Of a stretch of 64,000 bases of DNA, positions 8,676 through 16,556 are shown piece by piece; positions within the stretch are counted from its first letter, which is position 1; each line of letters starts with the position of its first letter. Under the pieces are notes generated by a model, which did not search any database, had not been told where the DNA came from, and worked only from the letters and a program-made list of their open reading frames with translations. This DNA is from JALZKA01 sp033856515 (GTDB lineage: Bacteria > Actinomycetota > Thermoleophilia > Solirubrobacterales > 70-9). The position numbers and the translations under genes were made by a program. The stretch lies in assembly GCA_033856515.1 (NCBI GenBank), contig JAWVEY010000004.1, positions 46,689-110,688 on the forward strand. The letters are read 5' to 3'.

Positions 8676-8754
8676 GATCGGCTCGAATCTTCGCCACCTC
8701 TAACCGTTCCCTCGCGTATTCGACACCTGCGGCGGGGCTCCCGCTTGGATAAAT

Positions 8755-8842
8755 GAGACGAGGCGCCCCGAAGGACGCCCCGTCTCGGCATCGGAGGTGC
8801 CCCGGGGCTCAGGCCTGGTGCCCGCTAGGGGCGAAACCAGGC
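8755..8842. terminator. Structured intergenic region with two hairpins
   Basis: The 290-bp gap between the M23 and EVE genes holds two stem-loops. The first pairs GAGACG-A-GGCG (8755-8765) with CGCC-C-CGTCTC (8776-8786). The second pairs GCCTGGT (8813-8819) with ACCAGGC (8836-8842) and has an inner GCCC/GGGGC pairing. They lie beyond the EVE stop codon and upstream of the M23 promoter, so they probably end the hydrolase-EVE transcript. No gene is seen in the gap. Confidence 0.5.
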
Positions 8843-8956
8843 TCTCCTCGGGTATCAAAAGAGTCTTCGGCGCTCAGGCGTCGCCGCTTGGCTGCGCGCG
8901 ACGATTCTGGACAGTTGTATGACGCCTGGATCCGATATGCGTCGAGTTTTGAAGCT

Positions 8957-9418
8957 TTACGCAACTACGCCGGCTCGCGCGGCGCTCTCGATCCGCTTAC
9001 GCAGGATCCTCGCGTCGGCGTCGCCGATGACGCGGAGCTGCCCCTGGAACGCGAGGTGCCAGTGCTCTGCGGGCCACTTGGCGATGTGCTCGAGGCGTCC
9101 AACCATCTCTTCGGCGGGGACGAAGTCGTCCTCGGCCAGGACCACGTCCGGCTCAGCTTCAATCCGCCACGGGTAGGCCTCGGGCTTCTTCTTCTTGCCC
9201 TGCGGCCAGATCGGGGTGCGGTCTTCGAACATGCCCGAGCGGACCTTGGCGATCCCGCCGAACGCCTGGAGGCCCGAGACGTAGAACATGATCTCGTCGC
9301 CGGGCTCGAACCCCTCGGCCATCCGCCGCCGGCCCTCCTTCATCCCGATCACGTCGAACTCGCGCTCCACGTAGATCCGGAAGTTCTCGATACCGCCGGT
9401 GAGGATCCAGGAGCTCAT
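8957..9418 (-). CDS. EVE-domain (PUA-like) protein
   Basis: A 153-residue single-domain protein. WILTGGIENFRIYVEREFDV, FEPGDEIMFYVSGLQAFGGI and the WPQGKKKKPEAYPWRIEAEP segment match the EVE fold, a PUA-like domain that binds modified bases in RNA or DNA. EVE proteins occur with restriction systems or stand alone as presumed RNA-binding factors. The start ATG (9418) overlaps the stop of the upstream alpha/beta hydrolase as ATGA, so the two genes are translationally coupled. The frame stays open upstream, but this start matches the usual N-terminus. Confidence 0.85.
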   Translation of the reverse strand: MSSWILTGGIENFRIYVEREFDVIGMKEGRRRMAEGFEPGDEIMFYVSGLQAFGGIAKVRSGMFEDRTPIWPQGKKKKPEAYPWRIEAEPDVVLAEDDFVPAEEMVGRLEHIAKWPAEHWHLAFQGQLRVIGDADARILRKRIESAARAGVVA

Positions 9419-10251
9419 GGCTGTCGATGATACGTCTGGGATCCGGCTGCAGCCACGAGGGAAGTCTTGAGGGCCTCGACGATTTCGTGCGGCGTGGAGA
9501 CGATGCCGTCCGCGGTCCAGTAGATCTGCGCTTGCGGGAAGAACTCGCGGACGACGGGCTCCATCTCGACCCCGGAGGGGAACCATGCCCCCGGCCCGCC
9601 CATCGTGTTGGACAGGCAGACGCTGAGGCGGCTGCCGATCTCCTTGCCGGGTTCCTCGGCCCCGGAGTCGGCCGCCCACTCGCGCGCGCGAACGGACGCG
9701 GCCTCCGCATCGATGTATTCCATTTGAATCTGCACGCGGTTGCGGACCTCGTCGTCCGAGAGGTGGGTGTTCGCGCCGGCCAGCGCGGCCCGCACGGCGC
9801 CCCTGTAGTCGGCCTCGAGCTGTTGGAGGTAGGTGCGGACCACGGTCTCCGAGGAAAGGAGGGAGTCGGAGTCCTTGAGCCCGCCGACGCCGAACGGCGC
9901 CGAGCCCACGCAAAAGACCAGGGTCATCAGGTCGGGCTGCGAGCGGGCCACTCGGACCGCGCGGTTCGCCGAGTCGACGAGGCAGAGCGCCACATCGAAC
10001 GGGCCCGCGGTCTCGCAGATGGTTTCGAGGTCCGACACGCCAGTCGCCATGTCGTATGGGCCGACGCGATCGGACTCGCCCGTGCCGCGCTCGTCGAAGC
10101 GGACGACTCGGAAGTCGTGTTCGAGCACCGCTTCGATCGGGTCGAAGATGGACGGGTGCATCGCCCAGTAGGGGCTGAGGAGCACCGAGGGCCCCGAGCC
10201 GCGCTCCTCCCAGTGGAGGCTGACGCCGTCCGGAGCAGTGACCTCAGGCAT
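9415..10251 (-). CDS. Alpha/beta-hydrolase fold protein
   Basis: A 278-residue protein beginning PDGVSLHWEERGSGPSVLLS, with VVRFDERGTGESD, the oxyanion/strand region of alpha/beta hydrolases. The nucleophile elbow reads LVDSANRA rather than GxSxG: a Ser is present but both glycines are replaced. Near the C-terminus IYWTADGIVSTPHEIVEALK sits where the catalytic His is expected. It may be a hydrolase with relaxed geometry or a non-enzymatic family member. It overlaps the EVE gene by 4 bp (ATGA), so both are made together. Substrate unknown. Confidence 0.8.
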   Translation of the reverse strand: MPEVTAPDGVSLHWEERGSGPSVLLSPYWAMHPSIFDPIEAVLEHDFRVVRFDERGTGESDRVGPYDMATGVSDLETICETAGPFDVALCLVDSANRAVRVARSQPDLMTLVFCVGSAPFGVGGLKDSDSLLSSETVVRTYLQQLEADYRGAVRAALAGANTHLSDDEVRNRVQIQMEYIDAEAASVRAREWAADSGAEEPGKEIGSRLSVCLSNTMGGPGAWFPSGVEMEPVVREFFPQAQIYWTADGIVSTPHEIVEALKTSLVAAAGSQTYHRQP

Positions 10252-10311
10252 GGACCGAGTCTAGGAAGGCCAGTCGGTTACGTTGCTCCGAAAGGGGGAA
10301 TCAGCCCTAAA

Positions 10312-10329
10312 CCCCCGCTGAAGCGGGGG
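10312..10329 (+). promoter_or_regulatory. Leader hairpin of the ferritin-like gene
   Basis: CCCCCGCT-GA-AGCGGGGG is a perfect 8-bp stem ending 30 bp before the ATG at 10360. GGGGGAATCA occurs before it (from 10294) and as its right arm plus flank (from 10325). It could be a 5'-UTR control element or a stabilising hairpin. Confidence 0.5.
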
Positions 10330-10359
10330 AATCAATTTGTCAAGAAACGAGGAACCGAA

Positions 10360-10881
10360 ATGACACGTTCAGCCGATTCGACCGTGGGGTCCAAGGACAT
10401 CCTGGCCGACGAGAACACCGAGGCGCGCGAGGAAGTCGTCGAGCTCCTCAAGAAGGCGTACTGGATGGAGATCGAGACCGTGATGAGCTACATCGCCAAC
10501 TCGGTGAATCCCGATGGTGTCCGCGCCCAGGAGATCAAGGAATCGCTCGCCCAGGACATCACCGAGGAGCTGGGCCACGCGCAGCAGTTCGCGGCCCGTA
10601 TCAAGGAGCTCTATGGGGTTGTGCCCGGGTCAGAGGAGTTCTCGGCCGACCAGAGCTTCCTTCAGCCACCCGATGACCAGGTGGACATCGTCCACGTGAT
10701 CAAGGGCGTGATCGAGGCCGAGGCCGGCGCCATCGAGCACTACTCGAGGATCATCGAGTTCTGCGCCGACACGGACCCCGTCACCGAGGACATGGTGATC
10801 GCGATCCTCCGCGATGAGCAGGGCCATATGCGCGAGTTCGAGGGCTTCCTGCGCGAGTACGAGAAGGAGGGCCTGGCTTAG
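10360..10881 (+). CDS. Ferritin-like di-iron protein
   Basis: A 173-residue four-helix protein. The iron ligands expected of the ferritin-like/bacterioferritin fold are visible: Glu in YWMEIETVMSY (~37-39), Glu70 and His73 in EELGHAQQF, Glu in VIEAEAGAIEHYSRII (~119-126), and Glu153/His156 in RDEQGHMREFE. That gives two ExxH pairs. It may store iron or act as a di-iron oxidase or stress protein of the Dps/bacterioferritin group. The start ATG has GAGGAA 6 nt upstream. The gene stands alone with a structured leader and is convergent with a lipoprotein gene. Confidence 0.85.
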   Translation: MTRSADSTVGSKDILADENTEAREEVVELLKKAYWMEIETVMSYIANSVNPDGVRAQEIKESLAQDITEELGHAQQFAARIKELYGVVPGSEEFSADQSFLQPPDDQVDIVHVIKGVIEAEAGAIEHYSRIIEFCADTDPVTEDMVIAILRDEQGHMREFEGFLREYEKEGLA

Positions 10882-10885
10882 CGCC

Positions 10886-10914
10886 CCGGTGCCAGGCACC
10901 GTGCCTGGCACCGG
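10886..10914. repeat. Dispersed GTGCC-N-GGCAC palindrome, copy 1
   Basis: CCGGTGCCAGGCAC (10886-10899), one central C, then the exact reverse complement (10901-10914). It lies between the convergent ferritin-like and lipoprotein genes. Related copies occur at 16259, 23523 and 48020. Confidence 0.85.
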
Positions 10915-10923
10915 CGTCAGCCG

Positions 10924-11454
10924 CTAGTCGATCGGCTCGTTGGCTCCTTCCGAGTCTTCCGAGTCGGGCGCGGTGGTTGCGGCCAGGCCGCATTTCTCGA
11001 ACCCCAGCGCCTCAGCTGTGCCCGCGCGCTCGGCTGTGAGCGTGTCGATCTCGGCGAAGCCCGCCTGGAAGGCTTCATGGTCCTCGTCATGAGCCGCGGC
11101 CGCCTGCTCCTCGATTACGTCGATGATCGCCAGCGTCTGCTCGTTGTAAGTATCGAGGTCCGCCTGCGCCTCTTCCGGCGCTTCGATGGCGGTCATCTCC
11201 TCCATCAACTCAACGCGCAGATCGGCTTCCTCCTGCGCGATCTTCGCTGCCTCCTTGGCGCTTTGGGCCTCAGGCGGGATCGGGTGCTCCTCGTTGAATG
11301 ACTCGCATAGCGCGTCGGCTTCGGCGGCGAACTCCTCGGCAGCGAGTTCGTCGCCGCTCGTCGTCTCGGAGGTGTCGCTTTCCTCGTCGCCGCACGCTGT
11401 CAGACCCAGGACCAGGGCAACGAGCGCCGCGAGCAAGAGCGTTGGTCTTCTCAT
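10924..11454 (-). CDS. Putative lipoprotein of unknown function
   Basis: A 176-residue protein with a lipoprotein signal (MRRPTLLLAALVALVLG, lipobox LTAC, acylated Cys about residue 21). The mature part is acidic and mostly helical: an Asp/Glu-rich linker, then a probable coiled-coil hairpin (EFAAEADALCESFNEE, AQEEADLRVELMEEMTAIEA, TYNEQTLAIIDVIEEQA). Similar short helical lipoproteins are common in actinobacteria and have no assigned role; the one at 46684-47115 has the same style. Anchored on the outer face of the membrane (inference from the lipobox). Confidence 0.75.
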   Translation of the reverse strand: MRRPTLLLAALVALVLGLTACGDEESDTSETTSGDELAAEEFAAEADALCESFNEEHPIPPEAQSAKEAAKIAQEEADLRVELMEEMTAIEAPEEAQADLDTYNEQTLAIIDVIEEQAAAAHDEDHEAFQAGFAEIDTLTAERAGTAEALGFEKCGLAATTAPDSEDSEGANEPID

Positions 11455-11497
11455 CGGGCGACCCTATAAGCGCCGTCGCCCGTGAAAGCGGCGAAAT

Positions 11498-12049
11498 TCA
11501 GCTGGTCTTATCCCACTTCTTCAGGTAGTCGGTGACCTTCCGCATTGCGTGCCCGCCTTCCCAGAAGCCGGGCGCGGTGTGCATCTCGAAGTGGAGGTGG
11601 CATGTAGAAGCGTTGCCGGTGTCGCCGACCTTCCCGACCTTCTCGCCCGCGGTGACCTTGTCGCCCACGCGGACGATCGGCTTCTTCTGCATGTGCGCAT
11701 AGAGCAGGTCGACGCCTGAGCCCTTCACGTCGAGCACGAGGATGTTGCCGTAGCCGCTGCCATCGAACTCGGCCCTTTGAACCTTGCCGTCGTGGGCCGC
11801 GACCAGGTTCTTGCCGCATTTGGCGAGCAGGTCCTGGCCATCGTGGCCGCGTCCGGCGCCGAACCCTTCGCCGTACTCGTGCTTCGAGGGGAGCGGGAAG
11901 ACGTAGTTGTCGTCGACGGTGTTGTCGCCGGCGTCCGCCTTGTCCGGTGGCATGAAGATGGCGAGGAGCGCGAACACGATGCCTACGAACAGGATCGCGA
12001 GCGAGCGGGCGGGCAGGGGTAGCTTTTTCTGTGAATCAATATTGAGCAT
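11498..12049 (-). CDS. Secreted M23 (LytM) peptidase, paralogue 2
   Basis: A 183-residue protein with an N-terminal membrane/signal segment (LPARSLAILFVGIVFALLAI) and an M23 domain: GHDGQDLLAKCGKNLVAAHD (first His and Asp), ILVLDVKGSGVDLLYAHMQK and TCHLHFEMHTAPGFWEGGHA (HxH). It is clearly paralogous to the gene at 8106-8651, with the same EYGEGFGAGRGH entry and the same ending (GGHA.RkVTd.LkkWDK). The start ATG at 12049 lies next to the shared upstream element. Probable cell-wall peptidase. Confidence 0.9.
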   Translation of the reverse strand: MLNIDSQKKLPLPARSLAILFVGIVFALLAIFMPPDKADAGDNTVDDNYVFPLPSKHEYGEGFGAGRGHDGQDLLAKCGKNLVAAHDGKVQRAEFDGSGYGNILVLDVKGSGVDLLYAHMQKKPIVRVGDKVTAGEKVGKVGDTGNASTCHLHFEMHTAPGFWEGGHAMRKVTDYLKKWDKTS

Positions 12050-12073
12050 AATGTGAGCGAATACTCATAGCAG
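12046..12073 (-). promoter_or_regulatory. Upstream element shared by the two M23 genes (copy 2)
   Basis: The minus-strand reading CTGCTAT-G-AGT-A-TTCGCTCACA immediately precedes the start codon and matches the element at 8648-8675 with four differences in 28. In this copy GTGAGCG also lies just upstream on the minus strand, forming an inverted repeat with the CGCTCAC inside the element, as an operator would. Confidence 0.6.
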
Positions 12074-12096
12074 AGCGCTCACACGGAAAAGTTTGC

Positions 12097-15000
12097 TCAG
12101 GCGGCTTCTGCGAGGCGAGCGACGCGCTCGGCCTCGATCGGGCGGCCCAGCTCGCGCCAGGAGTCCGCGGCCTCGCGCAATAGCGAAGCGTCGCCCGCGG
12201 CGAGCCCGCGAGCCTCGAGCGCGGCGGCGGAGCCGACCGGATAGCGCAGTCGCTCGGCGAGGCCGCTGGCCTCGTCCGCAAGCGAGGTCGCCTGGTCGGC
12301 TCGGCCCCAGAGCGTTGCGTTGACCGAGCGCGCGGCGGTGGCCTCGATCGACTGTGCGACGAGTCCGGCCCGCTCGCACGTGTCGAGCGCCGAGGCCAGG
12401 ACGCCGTCGGCGTCCGCGTAGTTCTCGCTGTCGCGCAGCGTCGCAGCAAGGGCGAGAAGCGCCTGGAACGCGATCTCCGAGCGCCCGACCTGCGCGGCCA
12501 TCTCCGCTGCGCGACGAAGCGAGCGCTCAGCGCCCGCATGGTCCGAGTCGCGCCAGCGCAAAGCCCCGCGCAGGAGGTGGGGGAAGCAGAGCTTGCCCGT
12601 CAGACCCTCGCGCTCAACGAGTGCCGCGACCGTCTCGGTGCCCGTCTCGACCTCGTCCCACTTGCCGCGATGGAACGCGAGCGAGGACAGGGAGAAGTGG
12701 AGCTCGACCTGCGAGGGGATGTCGCCGATCCGCTCGGCGATCCCGAGCGCCTCGTTGTAGGCCTCCGTCGCCGCCTCGTAGTCGGCCTCCGAGATCTCGA
12801 AGTGGTAGCCCAGGGCCAGCAGGGCGCGGATTGCCTCCGAGGGGTCAGAGTCACGCGCCAGCTCGACCGAGCGCTCCAGGTTCTCGCGGGCGCGCTCGGT
12901 GTCGCCGATGCGGCCGAAAACCCGGCCGAAGATGCCGTGCGCGCGGCTGGCCGCCGCCGCCTCCTCCAGGCGCTCGGCCAGGCGCAGCGCCTTCTCCGAG
13001 GCATAGATCGCGAGCATGTTGTCGCCGGTGTGCATATAGAGCGAGGCGGCCTCCTCGTAGAGGCGAACGAGCTCGAGGCACGGCGGGCCGTCCTTTAGGA
13101 GGTCGATGCCGCGCTGGTAGTGGCTGATAGAGCCCTCGCGGTCACCCTTGTTCCAAAGGCCCGCGCCGATCTTGCGGTGGAGGTCTCCGACCCTGGCGAG
13201 GTTCTCCTCGCCGCGGTGGTATTCGAGGCAGCGCTCCCACAGCTCCACCGCCTTGTCGACCCGGCCCAGGCGAAGCGCCACGTCGCCGTACTTCTCGGCG
13301 ATGCGGGCGCGAGCATCCGGGTGGTCGCAGTCGTCCTCGCCGTCGAGCTTGAGCGCCGCCTTGTATTGGGTGAGCGCCTCCTGGTTCGAATAGAGGCCGG
13401 CGGCGACGTCGCCGGCCGCCTCGAGGGCCTCGTGGGCACGGTCGCGGACGACGAGAAGCTCCGATTCGTTCAGTCCGGCGTCGGTACCGATCTCGGCCGC
13501 CTTCGCGAGGTGGTCGGCGACCATCGCGATCACGGCCTCGGTCCGGTCGGAGGCGCGGTCCTCGATGAACGATGCGACCTCGGCATGCTTTCGCGCCCGC
13601 ACCGTCTTCGGCAGGGTCGAATAGGCGACGTCGCGGATCAGGACGTGCTTGAACGCGTACTCGCGCTCGCCCATCAGGCGGCCGCCCGAGGTCGCGATGA
13701 TCATGTCCTTGTCGGCCAGGGAACCCAGGAGCTCCTGTGTGTCCCCGCCGTTTGCAACGGAGCCCGCCCAGAACGTTTGGCCCACGACCGAAGCCTGCTG
13801 GAGAAGTGAGCGCTCATGGGGATCGAGCGCGTCGAGGCGCGCGGCAAGCACGGCGTGGACCGTCTCGGGTAGGGCTGCGTCGCCGGACATGCCCTCTTCG
13901 AGGATGCGGTTCACCATCTCCTCGGCAAAAAGCGGGTTGCCGCCCGAGCGCTCGGCGACCTGGGCCACCAGCGCCTCCTCGATCTCATCGGCGCCGTCGG
14001 GGAGGAGCGCGTGGACCAGCTCGCGCGCGCCCGTCGGTTCGAGCGGCTCGAGCGCGATCGTCGTCGCGTTGCGACGGCCGCCACCCCAGCCAGGACGGCG
14101 GTCAAGGAGCTCGTCGCGCGCGAGGCAGATCATCAGAACCGGTCCGCGCACCCAGCGCGCGAGGTACTCGATCAGGTCGAGCATTCCCTCGTCTGCCCAA
14201 TGGATGTCCTCGATAGCGAAGACGACCGGCCGCTCGCGACTTGCAGCCTCGACCAGGGTCCGCACTGCCGAGAAGAGCCGTGCGCGCACCTGCTGGGGGT
14301 CGTCCGACTCCGCGATCTCGGCGAACTCTTCAGGCACCTCGATGCCGAGGGGTCGGGCGAGCGTCGCGGCGAGGCGGTCGGGCGAGTCCTCCTCGCCCTC
14401 GACGGAGTGGTCACCCACGAGCTTTTCGAAGCCCGCGCGAAGGCGGGCGAACGCGACTTCAGACTCGTCGGTGTCGGCGATGCCGAACTGATCGCGGACG
14501 ATCTCGCCGAGCGCCCAGTAGGCGAGGCCGGAGCCGTAGGCGGGGCAATGGCCGACCCGCATGAGCGGTGAACCGGGCCGCTCGGTCACCGTGCTCGCGA
14601 GCTCGCGCAGAAGGCGGCTCTTGCCCACGCCGGCTTGGCCCATGACCGTCACGAGGTGCGCGCGCTCTTCCCGCGTCACGCGGTCGAACATCGCCGTGAG
14701 AAGCTCGGATTCGTCCTCGCGGCCGACGAGCGGCGTTGCCGCACGCGTCAGCGCGGTGCCAGCGACCGCCACGCGGATCGCCTCCCACGCCAGGACGGGC
14801 TCGGCCTTGCCCTTGAGGTCGAGCGGCTCGAGCTCCGTGTACTCAATCGAAGCGCGGGTCAGGCGCTGGGTCGCCTCGCCAACCGTGACCGAGGCCGGGC
14901 GCGCGGCGGACTGAAGGCGGGATGCGACGTTCACCGCGTCGCCGATCACGGTGTAGCCGTCGCCCATCTTGCCGGCGAGGACCTCGCCCGAGTTGATTCC

Positions 15001-15522
15001 AACCCGCAGCTGGAAGTCCACGCCGGGGATCTGCTCGTTGATCTCGTCCATTGCGCCCTGCATGGCGAGCCCGGCCCGCACCGCGCGCTCGGGGTCGTCC
15101 TCATGGGCGGTGGGCGCGCCGAAGACGGCCATGACGTTGTCGCCGATGAACTTGTCGACGGTCCCGCCGAAGCGGGTCACCTCCTCGCCGAGGCGCCTGA
15201 GCGCCCGGTCCACCATCGACTTGAGAGCCTCGGGGTCCATCCGCTCGGCGACCGCGGTGTAGCCCGAGAGGTCGGCGAACAGGACGGTGGCCTTGCGGCG
15301 CTCCTCGGGCCGGGCCTCAGGGGCGGGGAACGAGGCGGAGGCGGGTGCGGCTGGACGCGGCGCGCCGGTCAGAGCCGTGCCGCACTCGATGCAGAACTTC
15401 GCGCCCGCCGGATTCTCGGCACCGCAGTCCGGACACCCGCTTGGAAGCGTGTTGCCGCAGGACATGCAAAAGCGTGCCCTCTCCGGGTTTTGCGTGCCGC
15501 ATGCTGAGCACTCCATCCCCAT
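12097..15522 (-). CDS. Zinc-ribbon / class III nucleotide cyclase / AAA-ATPase / TPR signalling protein
   Basis: An 1141-residue multidomain protein. Two zinc ribbons (CSACG..CMSCG, CPDCG..CIECG, residues 4-50) come first. A class III adenylate/guanylate cyclase domain (~75-250) has metal-binding Asp84 (LFADLSGYT) and Asp128 (KFIGDNVMAVFG) plus the transition-state NVASR motif, so it looks active. A STAND-like ATPase follows, with P-loop GQAGVGKS (295-302) and Walker B FAIEDIHWAD. TPR-like helical repeats fill roughly 650-1130. The layout matches actinobacterial and cyanobacterial cyclase-AAA-TPR regulators, cytosolic sensors that turn protein contacts into cAMP. ATP versus GTP preference is not settled. 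M3 is an alternative start. Confidence 0.9.
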   Translation of the reverse strand: MGMECSACGTQNPERARFCMSCGNTLPSGCPDCGAENPAGAKFCIECGTALTGAPRPAAPASASFPAPEARPEERRKATVLFADLSGYTAVAERMDPEALKSMVDRALRRLGEEVTRFGGTVDKFIGDNVMAVFGAPTAHEDDPERAVRAGLAMQGAMDEINEQIPGVDFQLRVGINSGEVLAGKMGDGYTVIGDAVNVASRLQSAARPASVTVGEATQRLTRASIEYTELEPLDLKGKAEPVLAWEAIRVAVAGTALTRAATPLVGREDESELLTAMFDRVTREERAHLVTVMGQAGVGKSRLLRELASTVTERPGSPLMRVGHCPAYGSGLAYWALGEIVRDQFGIADTDESEVAFARLRAGFEKLVGDHSVEGEEDSPDRLAATLARPLGIEVPEEFAEIAESDDPQQVRARLFSAVRTLVEAASRERPVVFAIEDIHWADEGMLDLIEYLARWVRGPVLMICLARDELLDRRPGWGGGRRNATTIALEPLEPTGARELVHALLPDGADEIEEALVAQVAERSGGNPLFAEEMVNRILEEGMSGDAALPETVHAVLAARLDALDPHERSLLQQASVVGQTFWAGSVANGGDTQELLGSLADKDMIIATSGGRLMGEREYAFKHVLIRDVAYSTLPKTVRARKHAEVASFIEDRASDRTEAVIAMVADHLAKAAEIGTDAGLNESELLVVRDRAHEALEAAGDVAAGLYSNQEALTQYKAALKLDGEDDCDHPDARARIAEKYGDVALRLGRVDKAVELWERCLEYHRGEENLARVGDLHRKIGAGLWNKGDREGSISHYQRGIDLLKDGPPCLELVRLYEEAASLYMHTGDNMLAIYASEKALRLAERLEEAAAASRAHGIFGRVFGRIGDTERARENLERSVELARDSDPSEAIRALLALGYHFEISEADYEAATEAYNEALGIAERIGDIPSQVELHFSLSSLAFHRGKWDEVETGTETVAALVEREGLTGKLCFPHLLRGALRWRDSDHAGAERSLRRAAEMAAQVGRSEIAFQALLALAATLRDSENYADADGVLASALDTCERAGLVAQSIEATAARSVNATLWGRADQATSLADEASGLAERLRYPVGSAAALEARGLAAGDASLLREAADSWRELGRPIEAERVARLAEAA

Positions 15523-15635
15523 GTGCCTCAGGTTACGTATCCGGCGTCACGAGTCAAGGTGAGATCGGTCACATTGGGCGCGCTTGACCGGCTCCAGCAG
15601 TGGTGGTAGCGTGCGCCGCGGAGGCACATCGGGGG

Positions 15636-16250
15636 ATGATCTCGCCACAGGCACGGACGCGACTTGGCTGGTTGGCATGCGCGGGCGCGGCGCTCGCGGG
15701 TGTGCTGGCCGCAGTTGCCGTGTCGGGCGCCGCCGAGCAGCGCGCCGGCTCGATCACGATCCGGGGTGATTCCCTCGACGCAATCACCGTCCGGGGCTCG
15801 GACTTCGCGGACGAGGCCGTCATATCGCGCACCCTGGGGACCGGGTTCATCACGATCTCGGGCTCGACCATCACGAGCGAACGCCTCGGCTGCGAGGCGG
15901 GGTCGTCCGGCGACGGCTCCTACACCTGTCCCGCCAAGGGGGTCAAGGAGATCAGCGTCATCCTCGGTGACCAGAGGGACAGGCTCGAGTTCGCGGGCAA
16001 CGGCCTGGATGACACCCTGACCATTCGTGGCTCAACCGGCGCTGCCAACGACCGTCTTTTCGGTTCCCAGGCACCCGAGACGCTCAAGGGAGGCGGGGAC
16101 CGGGACCTCATTGAGGCCGGCGGCGGCGACGACAACCTCAACGGAGGGCCAGACCGCGATCAGCTCGACGGCGGCAAGGGCAAGGACAAGTGCGACGACG
16201 ACCTCGAGGACAAGTCCGTCATCCGCTGCGAGACGACCCACCTGCGCTAA
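15636..16250 (+). CDS. Secreted protein with RTX-like calcium-binding repeats
   Basis: A 204-residue exported protein: signal/anchor segment (RLGWLACAGAALAGVLAAVAVSG), a beta-rich middle (ITIRGDSLDAITVRGSDFAD) with two Cys, and a C-terminal run of GGGDRDLIEAGGGDDNLNGG-type nonapeptides typical of RTX calcium-binding proteins, ending in a CDDD...IRCET pair of Cys. The ATG at 15636 gives the best signal peptide; the frame is open to 15600. It is divergent from the large cyclase gene and convergent with the small CPxC gene. Role unknown; probably a Ca2+-stabilised surface or matrix protein. Confidence 0.8.
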   Translation: MISPQARTRLGWLACAGAALAGVLAAVAVSGAAEQRAGSITIRGDSLDAITVRGSDFADEAVISRTLGTGFITISGSTITSERLGCEAGSSGDGSYTCPAKGVKEISVILGDQRDRLEFAGNGLDDTLTIRGSTGAANDRLFGSQAPETLKGGGDRDLIEAGGGDDNLNGGPDRDQLDGGKGKDKCDDDLEDKSVIRCETTHLR

Positions 16251-16258
16251 CCCCGCCC

Positions 16259-16283
16259 GGTGCCAGGCACGGTGCCTGGCACC
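16259..16283. repeat. Dispersed GTGCC-N-GGCAC palindrome, copy 2
   Basis: GGTGCCAGGCAC (16259-16270), central G, then GTGCCTGGCACC (16272-16283). It sits in the 36-bp gap between two convergent genes, where a bidirectional terminator would be expected. Confidence 0.85.
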
Positions 16284-16286
16284 TCG

Positions 16287-16556
16287 TTAGTCGATCGGGA
16301 TGTCCTCGACCTTCGGGCCTTGCTCGCCGGGCTCTTCGCCCATGCGCTCCACGGCGCGGTCGATTACGGCCTTCATGGTGAGTAGGGCCTCGCGCTGGAC
16401 GTCCTGCCAGCCGTCGCGGAGGTCGTCGGAGGACGCGGTCGCGCGCAGAACGTCGGCCGCGCGGCAGATCGGGCACAGCTCGACGCATGCGCGCTCGGAG
16501 GAATGGCGCGCGAGGATGTCGCCGAGCTCGGAGGGGTCGGGGCCGCGTGCGCTCAT
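16287..16556 (-). CDS. Small CPxC protein downstream of the ArsA-like ATPase
   Basis: An 89-residue protein with one notable motif, CVELCPICRAADVLRA (about 24-39), whose CPxC could bind a metal or form a disulphide. It is followed by an amphipathic helix (DDLRDGWQDVQREALLTMKA) and an acidic tail. Its ATG overlaps the ArsA-like stop codon (ATGA at 16553-16556), so it is translationally coupled to that ATPase and may be a partner or adaptor. No function is recognised. Confidence 0.7.
   Translation of the reverse strand: MSARGPDPSELGDILARHSSERACVELCPICRAADVLRATASSDDLRDGWQDVQREALLTMKAVIDRAVERMGEEPGEQGPKVEDIPID

Noticed and set aside
12097..15522. Plus-strand frames of 180-290 codons opposite the cyclase gene
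   Set aside because: They are rich in Arg, Ala and Pro without domains, as expected for antisense frames of a GC-rich gene with clear domain content.
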